Positions 16,944-24,694 of a stretch of DNA of 64,000 nucleotides are shown here, in pieces. The position numbers were made by a program, and so were the translations under genes. The notes beneath the pieces were generated by a model that was given only the letters and a program-made list of their open reading frames with translations, searched no databases and had not been told where the DNA came from. The DNA is from Natronomonas pharaonis DSM 2160 (lineage in GTDB: Archaea > Halobacteriota > Halobacteria > Halobacteriales > Haloarculaceae), in contig NC_007426.1 of the NCBI RefSeq assembly GCF_000026045.1, positions 1,488,001-1,552,000 of the forward strand. Reading direction: 5' to 3'. The first letter of the stretch is position 1, and each line of letters starts with the position of its first letter.

Positions 16944-18752
16944 CTACGTATCGCGCCGTTCCCCGCCGTCCGATGCCGCCTCGGGGGCCGCGGAAGCCTC
17001 AGTATCGGCAGATGCCTCCGGACCCGAAGCGGCTGGTGCGGCGTCTGAATCGGTGGCTGTCCCCGCTTCGGTATCATCTGTTTCCGCAACGCCGACATCG
17101 CGTTCGCCATCGTCTGAGACGGGGGCTCCGGCGGCATCGCCAGTACCCCCCGGCGTCGCTGGCCCGTCATCAGCGGTAGCGTCGTCTGCAGCACCCTGTG
17201 CCGTGCCGGCGCCGCCGTCGGAGTCCCGTGTGGAGAAGGTATCAAGACGAGCCCTGAGGTCGCCGGTCCGGTCTGCAAGCCCCGCCGTTGCCGACTGGAC
17301 GTCTCCCATCGATGCCGCGGTCTCGTCGGCCGCCTCCGCGAGGTCCCGAGAGCGGTCAGCGACGGCGTCAGCCGTCTCCCGGACGCTGTCGATAGTCGCG
17401 GCGACCTCTTCGGTACCGCTTGCTCCTTCATCGGTCGCTTTGGCGATGTCCTGCATTGCTGTGTCGATGTCTTCGACGGTGCCGGTCAAGCTCTGGAACG
17501 TCTCGCCGGCTTCGGTGACCGTCTCGACACTTTGGTCTACCTCTTCGGTCGTAGCCTCCATTTCGGCTGTCACGTCACGAACGTCGGCGTGTGCCGTCTC
17601 GACGATACCGTCGATTTCGCCAACCGCCGACTGCGTCTCTTCAGCCAGTGATTTGACTTCATCGGCGACGACAGCAAAGCCTTCCCCGACATCAGCCCCT
17701 CCACCGCCGCTCCCACCGGCGCGGGCGGCTTCGATGTTGGCGTTGAGCGCAAGGATGTTCGTCTGCTCGGCGATGTCGTCGATGAGTTCCGTCGTTTCCG
17801 AGACATCGTCCATCTGTTGTTCGAGTTGCTCGATGAGCGAACCGAGTTCGGCAACCGACTCGCCGACATTCTCGATGGCCTCGATTGCGTCTTCGGCACG
17901 CTGTTCGCCCTCAGCACCGACCTCTGCGGCGTCGGCCGCCTGCGTGGCGACTTCATCGGTTGTCGAGGCGACCTCCTCGATGGCCGCCGAAAGGTCGTTC
18001 GTCTCGGCGACGGCTGCGTGGAGCTGTTCGGACTGGTCGGCTATCTCGTCGGCCAACTCCCGGATATCCCCGGCGACCTCGCGGTTCATCTCGGCGATGT
18101 CGGCTGCTTCCGCGGCGACATCCTCGCTTGTCTCCTCGACGTCGGCAGCGAAGGCCCGCAGTTCATCGAGCGTTACCGACAGGTCAGCGGCCATCCGGTC
18201 GTAGGCGGCCGCGATGCGGTCGATAGCGTCGATGTCGGTGTCGCTGTCGAGTTCGGTGGTGAAATCGCCCGCAGCGGCGTCTTCCATCGCCGTGCCGATT
18301 TCATCGGCGTGTTCCAACAGTGCCTCGTTGAGCTGTTCGGCCTCCTGCCGAGCGGCTTGGGCATCCTGTTTTGCGGCCTCGGACTCTTCGAGCGCCGTTT
18401 TCAGCGAGAGGCGCATGTCGTCGAACGCCGAAAACAGCGACCCGATTTCGTCGTTGCGGCGTGAGTCGACCGACTCGTCGAGTTCACCCTGCTCGATAGC
18501 CGCGGCGGTGTCGGTGAGCCGCTGGAGTTCGACGGTGACGTTGCCGGCCAACACCAGTCCCAACAGCCCGAGGTTGAGCGTGAAAACGAACGCGGTACCG
18601 GTCAATGCTGGAATCGCCAGTTCCGCGGTGTCGCCTGCAGCAGCATGCCAGCCGAACAGAACGGCGAACGCAAGCGTCACGGCCATCGTCAGCCCCAGCG
18701 CCACCCCGAGCCGCCGGCTGTATCTGCTCGTGACGTACTCCCCTGGATTCAT
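16944..18752 (-). CDS. Htr-type methyl-accepting transducer with two membrane helices
   Basis: A 602-residue signal transducer. Two hydrophobic helices (about residues 14-34 and 46-68) are separated by only about a dozen residues, so there is almost no external sensor domain. A HAMP domain follows ('RLTDTAAAIEQGELDESVDS', near 78-97), then a long coiled-coil and the MCP signalling hairpin ('IAEQTNILALNANIEAARAG'). The C-terminal 100 residues are an acidic Ala/Thr/Asp-rich tail. A transducer with so short an external part normally receives signals from a membrane partner, as HtrII does from sensory rhodopsin. It is close to the transducer at 24687-26300 in its N-terminal membrane module, but no opsin-like gene adjoins it. 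Confidence 0.9.
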   Translation of the reverse strand: MNPGEYVTSRYSRRLGVALGLTMAVTLAFAVLFGWHAAAGDTAELAIPALTGTAFVFTLNLGLLGLVLAGNVTVELQRLTDTAAAIEQGELDESVDSRRNDEIGSLFSAFDDMRLSLKTALEESEAAKQDAQAARQEAEQLNEALLEHADEIGTAMEDAAAGDFTTELDSDTDIDAIDRIAAAYDRMAADLSVTLDELRAFAADVEETSEDVAAEAADIAEMNREVAGDIRELADEIADQSEQLHAAVAETNDLSAAIEEVASTTDEVATQAADAAEVGAEGEQRAEDAIEAIENVGESVAELGSLIEQLEQQMDDVSETTELIDDIAEQTNILALNANIEAARAGGSGGGGADVGEGFAVVADEVKSLAEETQSAVGEIDGIVETAHADVRDVTAEMEATTEEVDQSVETVTEAGETFQSLTGTVEDIDTAMQDIAKATDEGASGTEEVAATIDSVRETADAVADRSRDLAEAADETAASMGDVQSATAGLADRTGDLRARLDTFSTRDSDGGAGTAQGAADDATADDGPATPGGTGDAAGAPVSDDGERDVGVAETDDTEAGTATDSDAAPAASGPEASADTEASAAPEAASDGGERRDT

Positions 18753-18760
18753 TTTAATCT

Positions 18761-18777
18761 GTGGTAGAGTTTACCAC
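18761..18777 (-). promoter_or_regulatory. Inverted repeat just ahead of the transducer start
   Basis: GTGGTA-GAGTT-TACCAC is a perfect 6-bp inverted repeat ending nine bases before the ATG at 18752. Its position fits an operator near the transcription start of the transducer gene. It could also form a short hairpin in a leader. Confidence 0.35.
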
Positions 18778-18825
18778 CCTAGGATAAGAACCCCACACCC
18801 GTTACAGTTCGTGAGCCGATACCCG

Positions 18826-19242
18826 CTACCGTTCTCCGCCGTCGGTTTCGATGCGTATTCGACCGTCTACGGCGGTCACAGAGAGCGTTTCTGCTGGCAG
18901 TTCGATACGGAGCGTCGACGCCGTTATCCGACCGTCCTGTGACTGCAGCACGCGGAGCAGTTGGTCGAACTCGCCGTCGACGGCCGTGACTGTCCCGACT
19001 GTATCGTCTGGCTGTCCGGTCTCGTCGCCGGGGGGTCCGACCGTGTCCACGTCTGCTCCGGTATCGGAAGCACCAGCAGTGTCGCTTGTCGCCTCCGCAG
19101 CGGAACGCTCTTGTGTGGGGTCAGCGAGCCCGAGGACGTTGCCACAGTCGCTGCACTCGATTGTCGTGACGCCGCCGCTCTCTACTGCTTCGCCGACGCC
19201 GCCGCATTGCTGACAGCGCTGGTCGGACAAGTCGTCCGTCAT
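18826..19242 (-). CDS. Zinc-ribbon protein of unknown function
   Basis: A 138-residue protein. The N-terminal zinc ribbon has CxxC at residues 10-13 and a second CxxC at about 30-33, like TFB/TFIIB-type or general rubredoxin-like ribbons. A low-complexity acidic linker (about 45-85) follows, then a compact C-terminal segment of about 50 residues. It lies directly upstream of the Htr-type transducer on the same strand, with 73 bp between them, so co-expression is possible. A TATA element at 19292-19301 serves it. No enzyme motif is present, and I do not know the role. Confidence 0.65.
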   Translation of the reverse strand: MTDDLSDQRCQQCGGVGEAVESGGVTTIECSDCGNVLGLADPTQERSAAEATSDTAGASDTGADVDTVGPPGDETGQPDDTVGTVTAVDGEFDQLLRVLQSQDGRITASTLRIELPAETLSVTAVDGRIRIETDGGER

Positions 19243-19291
19243 TCACCCGGTCGTCTATCCCCGGTGAAGAATAGTTAACGATGTTATTCCT

Positions 19292-19301
19292 GATATAAAA
19301 A
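19292..19301 (-). promoter_or_regulatory. TATA element for the zinc-ribbon gene
   Basis: Read on the minus strand this is TTTTTATATC. It lies about 55 bases before the start at 19242, which leaves a leader of roughly 28 bases. The surrounding 19260-19300 is clearly AT-richer than the genes on either side. Confidence 0.45.
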
Positions 19302-19372
19302 TCCATCCCGGAAATGTACGGCAGCGGCCACTCCGGGAGAGCATTAACCGGGTGCCACGAGTGTATGCAGAC

Positions 19373-19633
19373 ATGTCCGACCACGACGCTGCGGTCGAAC
19401 CGCTTCCCCCGAGCGCTAAGCTCGTCTACAAGACCCTCGAGTACGAGGGCCCGATGTCCCAATCACAGCTTGCGGACGCCTCGCTGCTCCCGCAGCGAAC
19501 CGTCCGTCACGCGCTTCGCAAACTGGATGCAGCCGGCGTTGTTGAGGAATCTGTCTGTCTTATGGACGCCCGGAAATCGACGTACGAACTCCGCGAGCCG
19601 GAGAGCTCCGACCCCGATACTGTTACTGCGTGA
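19373..19633 (+). CDS. Small winged-helix (MarR-like) DNA-binding protein
   Basis: An 86-residue protein made almost entirely of one winged helix. 'SAKLVYKTLEYEGPMSQSQLA' (helices 1-2), 'LPQRTVRHALRKLDAAGVVE' (recognition helix) and a short wing follow in order. It should act as a transcription factor or a DNA-binding adaptor; nothing indicates its ligand or targets. The ATG at 19373 is chosen over an in-frame upstream start because it begins at MSDHD, the typical form of this haloarchaeal family. It is transcribed divergently from the zinc-ribbon gene and lies upstream of the exported protein/RND pair. Confidence 0.8.
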   Translation: MSDHDAAVEPLPPSAKLVYKTLEYEGPMSQSQLADASLLPQRTVRHALRKLDAAGVVEESVCLMDARKSTYELREPESSDPDTVTA

Positions 19634-19813
19634 CTGTGTACAGCCCTCGGACCGACGCGGTCCCGGGCAGCGAAAAAGATTATAAATGAGTGAGCGAATC
19701 AATGGCATAATGCGACAGCGTCCCCGCAGTGACCCCTCGTTTTCCGGTCCGGCTCCGAAGCCCTCCCCAAAAGCCACTGGATGTAGTCACGGCGGGAGCC
19801 GTCCGACGAAGCG

Positions 19814-21403
19814 ATGACCGCAAGCGGCCACAGGCGAGTGCTGACACTAGCCGGGGCCGTCGTACTCGTCGCCGTGACGCTCGGGGCCGTCGGCGTCGCC
19901 GACGCACAGCTCAACCGCGGTGACCCGTCGCTCGATGTCTACCTCCCGGACAACGAGGTCGACCCGGGCACTGAAGCCGAACTCGCCGTCCAGATACAGA
20001 ACGACGCCGATGTGAGTGCCGGCACCGGTACTGAAGGCGTGACGACGGCACGGGCAGTCGAAGTCGAGGTGACAGATGACGGCCCCTTCGAGATACCGAC
20101 CGAGAAGACGCCCATCGGGTCGATAGCCGATGGGACGACCGGGACAGCCAATCTCAATGTCCGTGTTCCAGAAACCATCGACCCCGGAACCTACGAAATC
20201 GACTTGCGCGTTCGGTACTCGGCGACGAGACAAGAAAGCAGCGTCGGCGACCAGCGGGTTCGCCGAAGCACCCGCGAGACCGTCGAGGTTCGTATCGCCG
20301 ACGGCGTCCGGTTCGACATCGACGAAGTCTGGACGGATGTCCAACCCGGGACGACCGGCGATGCGACGGTCGTCTTGGAAAACACCGGCAGCGAAACCGC
20401 GTACGGCGCTCGCGCAACAGTGACTGGCAGCGGCGGCGTCACCATCGACGACGGTGCTGCAGAGGCGTTCCTCGGTGACTTGGAGGCCGGCGACAGTGAG
20501 ATGGTCACCGTCGACGCCGCGGTCGCCGAAGCGGTCGGCGGGGGTCCGAAGCCGGTAGAGGCCACCCTCAACTATCGGGACGAGAACGGCGTCGAACGTG
20601 GAAGCCGGACGGTCGACGGCAGCCTCGACTCGCTTTCGGCGCAGTCGTTCAGCATCGAGGCCCTCGAGGACACGCTCGCGGTCGGCTACGATGGCCGGAT
20701 AACCGGAACGGTCAGGAACGACGGCCCGAAGACGCTGACCGACGGTGTACTGGTCGCTGAGCCGGCCAGTGACTCGCTTTTCATCGAGGAACAGCGCGTC
20801 GCGCTGTCCGAATTGGCTCCCGGGGAGACAGAGTCGTTCGTCTACCCGACCGATGTCAGCGGGCAGGCTGAAGCCGGGCCACGGCAGGTTCGGTTCACGC
20901 TGGAGTACGCTGACGGAGGCCGAACAACCGCATCCGTCGGGCCGGTCTCGGAACGTGTTGTCGTCGACGACCAGCGGGATGCGTTCACCATCACCAGCGA
21001 AGACATCCGCATCCAGCAAGGCAGTACCGAGGTGATTTCGCTGACGTTGACGAACGAACGACCGGAGACGCTCAGCAACCTCAACGCGCGGCTTTACACC
21101 GATAGCCCGCTGTCATCCGGCAGCGACGAGGGATTCATCAACGAACTCGCTCCGGGCGAGTCCGACGATGTTCGGTTCGAGGTAAGCGCCAGCAGCCGCG
21201 GGATGCCGAACACCTACCGGGTCGAAATCGACATCCAGTACGACACGGAGCGTGGCGATACCGTCCTCTCGCGGACCTACCAGCATCCTGTCGAGGTCGA
21301 AGAGCGCACCGACGACGGCGACGACGGTCCCTCACTGCTTCTGATAGCCCTTGTCGTCGCTGCCCTCGTCGGCGCGGGCATCTGGTGGCGACGGCGGGAC
21401 TGA
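19814..21403 (+). CDS. Exported beta-sandwich protein with C-terminal anchor (COG1361-like)
   Basis: A 529-residue surface protein. A signal peptide (hydrophobic residues 9-31, ending in ADAQ) is followed by several immunoglobulin-like/CARDB-type repeats with recurring 'VxNxGxxxxxG' patterns (TVVLENTGSETAYGA near 177; ITGTVRNDGPKTLTDGV near 295; LTLTNERPETLSN near 413). A final membrane helix (about residues 508-525) ends in Arg-Arg. In haloarchaea such proteins are commonly encoded next to RND-type permeases. Here the permease gene starts three bases after the stop, so the two are surely an operon and probably a complex. Confidence 0.82.
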   Translation: MTASGHRRVLTLAGAVVLVAVTLGAVGVADAQLNRGDPSLDVYLPDNEVDPGTEAELAVQIQNDADVSAGTGTEGVTTARAVEVEVTDDGPFEIPTEKTPIGSIADGTTGTANLNVRVPETIDPGTYEIDLRVRYSATRQESSVGDQRVRRSTRETVEVRIADGVRFDIDEVWTDVQPGTTGDATVVLENTGSETAYGARATVTGSGGVTIDDGAAEAFLGDLEAGDSEMVTVDAAVAEAVGGGPKPVEATLNYRDENGVERGSRTVDGSLDSLSAQSFSIEALEDTLAVGYDGRITGTVRNDGPKTLTDGVLVAEPASDSLFIEEQRVALSELAPGETESFVYPTDVSGQAEAGPRQVRFTLEYADGGRTTASVGPVSERVVVDDQRDAFTITSEDIRIQQGSTEVISLTLTNERPETLSNLNARLYTDSPLSSGSDEGFINELAPGESDDVRFEVSASSRGMPNTYRVEIDIQYDTERGDTVLSRTYQHPVEVEERTDDGDDGPSLLLIALVVAALVGAGIWWRRRD

Positions 21404-21406
21404 CGG

Positions 21407-23974
21407 ATGGCCGACGGCGATACCCCGGACGCCGGTGACGATTTCGACCGCGATGACAGCTTGGTTCCGGATGCCGGTGCCGGAAAAGACCCCGACAGAG
21501 ACCAACACCCGTGGCTGCAGCGAATCAACTCGCTCATCACCGCACGTCCGTGGGCCATCGTTGCGGTCTTCCTTGCGGTGACTGTGCTGTTTATTGGGGG
21601 TTTGGGCGCTGGCGGCGACCAGCAGGCCGGTACCGACCAGTTCACGGAGGAACTGGAGGAGGCCGACGCCTTGGAGGACATGGAGGAAAACTTCGAACGG
21701 GGAACCAGGTCAACCGGCGGCAGCAGCGCGACGCTGTTTATCGACGAGGGGAACGTCCTCTCGAAGGACAGCCTCCTGCGGATGTTGGAGGCACAACACC
21801 GGCTGGAGACCCACGACCGGCTGCGAGTCACCTCGACGACCAGTCCCGCATCACTCACCGCCCAACAGCTTGACCCCGACGCCGACAGCGCCGAGGAAAA
21901 ACAGCGGGCGGTCAGGCGGGCCTCGCCGGGGCAGCTCCGGACCGCAGTCAACGACGCCGACGAAGCCGCATCGCTGCCGGTCAGTACTGATTTCAACCGT
22001 GCTGACCCCTCTGCGTCGGTCGCACAGCTCGCGGTCAGCTATGACACGCCGCCGATGGCGGACGACAGCGACCGCGCATCGCTGCAGTTCCGCACCGTCG
22101 ATGTCGTCGCCGGCGTCGACGGCTACGAGCCGGGCGAAAACGTCGTCGTCTTCGCCGATGCCATCATCGACCAGGAAGTAAACCAACTGCTGACCGACAC
22201 CGCAGTGCTCGTGTTCCCGGCTGCCCTCCTGCTCATCATCTTTTTCCTCATCGTCGCCTACCGTGACCCGATTGACCTCGGGTTGGGCATCGCCGCACTC
22301 CTGATGACGCTCGTCTGGACGTTCGGTTTCATGGGGTATGCCAATATCCCGTTCTCCGACTCGCTGGTCACCGTTTTCCCGCTGTTGCTCGCGGTCGGTA
22401 TCGACTTCGGCATCCATATCATCAACAGGTATCGCGAAGAGCGGCTTGCCGGGGCGGAAATCACTGACGCGATGGATATTACAGTCCGACAGCTCTCTGC
22501 GGCGTTTCTCATCGTCACGCTCACGACCGTCATCAGCTTCATGGCGAACCTCACTAGCTCGCTGGACCAGTTGCAGGACTTCGGTATCGTCGCTGCCGTC
22601 GGCATGGTGTTTACCTTCCTCATTTTCGGCGTCTTCCTGCCGGCCGGTAAGGTTGCCTTCGACGGCCTCCGCGAGGGGACTCGGTTCCCGACGTTCGGTA
22701 CCCGGCCGCTCGGTCGCGAGGAATCCATCCTCGGCCGGATACTGCCCGTCGGGGCGACAGCGGCGAAGGTCGCCCCGGCAGTCGTATTGGTGTCGGCGCT
22801 CGTCATCGGCGGCGTCGGGGGTGCATACGGGACCGGCGTCGACACGGAGTTCTCACAGGAGGCGTTCTTCCCCGACGAGGAGCGTATCGAGACGCTACAA
22901 GTGCTCCCCGAGCCGTTCGCACCCTCTCAGTATACGTTCATGTCGGTGCTCAACTATCTTGAGGAAGACTTCGACCAGGGCTTTGTCGGCAGCGTCACCG
23001 TCTATATTGAAGACAGGGCCGTCCGCTCGGATGTCGCACTCGAGGACATCGACCGAGCACTACAGGACCCGCCGGAGGCGTTTGTGTCCGAAGAACGACG
23101 CGCCGACGCGACGAGCATCGTCGGCGTCATGGAGTCGCGTGCGGCCGCCGACCCGGAGTTTGCCGCGACCGTCGAACGATACGATACGACGAACACCGGG
23201 GTCCCGGACCGGAACGTCGACACCGTCTACGAGGAACTGTTCGACTCGCCGGCTGAAGACGAAGCCCTCGGCTCCCTGACGCGGGACCGAAGCGCCACGC
23301 GCATCCAGTATCAACTTGACGCCGATACCGACCAGACCGAGGCGACAGCGGCCGCGGAGACGGTCGCCGATGGGATGCGGATGGACGCTATCCCGACCGG
23401 GCAACTGGTCGTCAATCAGGTCGTTATCGACCGCATTACCGACTCGGCTATTACCAGCCTCATCGTCGCGTTCCTGCTGACAGCGGTGTTTCTCATGGTC
23501 TCCTACCGGTGGCTCGAAGGGCGGGCAATCTACGGGCTCATCAATCTCGTGCCGGTGCTCGTGACTGTCGGCGTACTCGCCGGGTCAATGCGCTACTTCG
23601 GAGTGCCGCTGACGCCGTTCAACGCGCCGATACTCTCGGTGTCTATCGGGCTCGGCGTCGACTATACGGTCCACTTCATGCACCGCTTCGTCGACGAGTA
23701 CGAGGGCGGCCGGGATGTCCACGAGGCGCTCCGGGTGACCGCACAGGGCACTGGCGGTGCGCTGACCGGCAGCATGTTGACGACCGTCTGCGGGCTAGGC
23801 GTTCTCTATATCGCTGTCATCCCGCTCATCGCAGAGTTCGGGCTGCTGTTGGCGCTCGGCGTCCTCTATGCGTATCTGGCATCGATTCTCGTGCTCCCAG
23901 CGACGGTCGTCGTCTGGCACTACCTCGAAACCGACCTGCTGGCCGGCGTTGGTGACTACATTACAAACAGATAA
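21407..23974 (+). CDS. RND/MMPL-family membrane transporter
   Basis: An 855-residue protein with the RND layout of two halves, each with one leading helix, a large external loop and a block of five helices. The first block starts near residue 263 ('DTAVLVFPAALLLIIFFLIV') and the second near 683 ('DSAITSLIVAFLLTAVFLMV'). Conserved-type helix-4 segments 'VGIDFGIHIINRYREE' and 'IGLGVDYTVHFMHRFVDEY' resemble the proton-relay helices of MMPL/HpnN proteins. It should export a lipid or hydrophobic molecule, or act on the membrane, using the proton or sodium gradient. The substrate is unknown. It is translated just after the exported partner. Confidence 0.88.
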   Translation: MADGDTPDAGDDFDRDDSLVPDAGAGKDPDRDQHPWLQRINSLITARPWAIVAVFLAVTVLFIGGLGAGGDQQAGTDQFTEELEEADALEDMEENFERGTRSTGGSSATLFIDEGNVLSKDSLLRMLEAQHRLETHDRLRVTSTTSPASLTAQQLDPDADSAEEKQRAVRRASPGQLRTAVNDADEAASLPVSTDFNRADPSASVAQLAVSYDTPPMADDSDRASLQFRTVDVVAGVDGYEPGENVVVFADAIIDQEVNQLLTDTAVLVFPAALLLIIFFLIVAYRDPIDLGLGIAALLMTLVWTFGFMGYANIPFSDSLVTVFPLLLAVGIDFGIHIINRYREERLAGAEITDAMDITVRQLSAAFLIVTLTTVISFMANLTSSLDQLQDFGIVAAVGMVFTFLIFGVFLPAGKVAFDGLREGTRFPTFGTRPLGREESILGRILPVGATAAKVAPAVVLVSALVIGGVGGAYGTGVDTEFSQEAFFPDEERIETLQVLPEPFAPSQYTFMSVLNYLEEDFDQGFVGSVTVYIEDRAVRSDVALEDIDRALQDPPEAFVSEERRADATSIVGVMESRAAADPEFAATVERYDTTNTGVPDRNVDTVYEELFDSPAEDEALGSLTRDRSATRIQYQLDADTDQTEATAAAETVADGMRMDAIPTGQLVVNQVVIDRITDSAITSLIVAFLLTAVFLMVSYRWLEGRAIYGLINLVPVLVTVGVLAGSMRYFGVPLTPFNAPILSVSIGLGVDYTVHFMHRFVDEYEGGRDVHEALRVTAQGTGGALTGSMLTTVCGLGVLYIAVIPLIAEFGLLLALGVLYAYLASILVLPATVVVWHYLETDLLAGVGDYITNR

Positions 23975-23980
23975 CCGGCG

Positions 23981-24694
23981 TCAGTCGGCGGCTGCAGCCG
24001 ACGTGTCGCCGAGGTCGACCGCTCCACCGGCCGACCGCTCATCGAGGACGTCGAGGTTGTTCAGCACGAAGCCGGCGAAGCCGGCCCGGATGAGGAGGTC
24101 GACGTACTCGACAAGGATGTTGCCGCTAAACCCATCAAGAACACCCAGAATAGGCAGTACCGCGACGATGATGAGCATCCCGAACAGGAACAAGAGCAGG
24201 TTTCGAGTCTTCCAGAACAGGAGGTATCGGGACTCCGAAATCGTACCGCGGCTCTGTCGACCGAGCCAGAGAAGCAGGCTGGTTAGAACCACGAACCCGA
24301 CGACCACCAGCGAGAGCATCGCCAAGCCGAGTGCTCCATCAAGAACTGACCCGAGTTCGAAGAACGTCCGGATGGCAAACATCGACGCCGCAGTGAGCAC
24401 AATAATGCGTCGGCTGGCACCGCCGATATACGCGATAGCGGCGAAGATGCCGAGGTAAGCGACGTAGTCCTCAAGCAGCCGCGGAATCCCGGCCCCGTTG
24501 ACAGCGCCGAACCCCGCCGACCACACGACTGATGTGATTGCTGTAAGACTGAACAGCCCGACAAACGCGTAGCCATACTTCCGGTGCCGGTCTGGTAGCC
24601 GGGTCGTCGCAGCCAACACGACAACAGCAGCGACAGCATACGCTGCCGCGAACAGGCGGTAGACTGTCGCGTCGGTTGCCAGCGCTTCAGTCAT
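23981..24694 (-). CDS. Microbial opsin homologue lacking the retinal lysine
   Basis: A 237-residue seven-helix membrane protein, matching sensory rhodopsin II in length and overall pattern. The helix G segment 'YVDLLIRAGFAGFVL' (residues 197-211) aligns with the rhodopsin 'YLDLVTKVGFGF' block. Asp199 is kept, but the Schiff-base Lys is Arg203 (codon at 24086-24088). The TTP motif of helix C and the aromatic residues of helix F are also missing, so it should not bind retinal covalently. The gene overlaps the end of a transducer gene by 8 bp, the same order as htr-sop operons. It may be a membrane receptor for another stimulus that signals through that transducer. Confidence 0.8.
   Translation of the reverse strand: MTEALATDATVYRLFAAAYAVAAVVVLAATTRLPDRHRKYGYAFVGLFSLTAITSVVWSAGFGAVNGAGIPRLLEDYVAYLGIFAAIAYIGGASRRIIVLTAASMFAIRTFFELGSVLDGALGLAMLSLVVVGFVVLTSLLLWLGRQSRGTISESRYLLFWKTRNLLLFLFGMLIIVAVLPILGVLDGFSGNILVEYVDLLIRAGFAGFVLNNLDVLDERSAGGAVDLGDTSAAAAD

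Noticed and set aside
16902-16945. TATA-like sequence followed by ATG at 16940 on the plus strand
   Set aside because: The following frame is antisense to the transducer and has no protein character. The A/T run is better explained as the minus-strand terminator.
19847-21019. A 390-codon minus-strand open frame opposite the exported protein
   Set aside because: It has no recognisable domain and overlaps a well-supported gene with a signal peptide, so it is GC-rich coding shadow.
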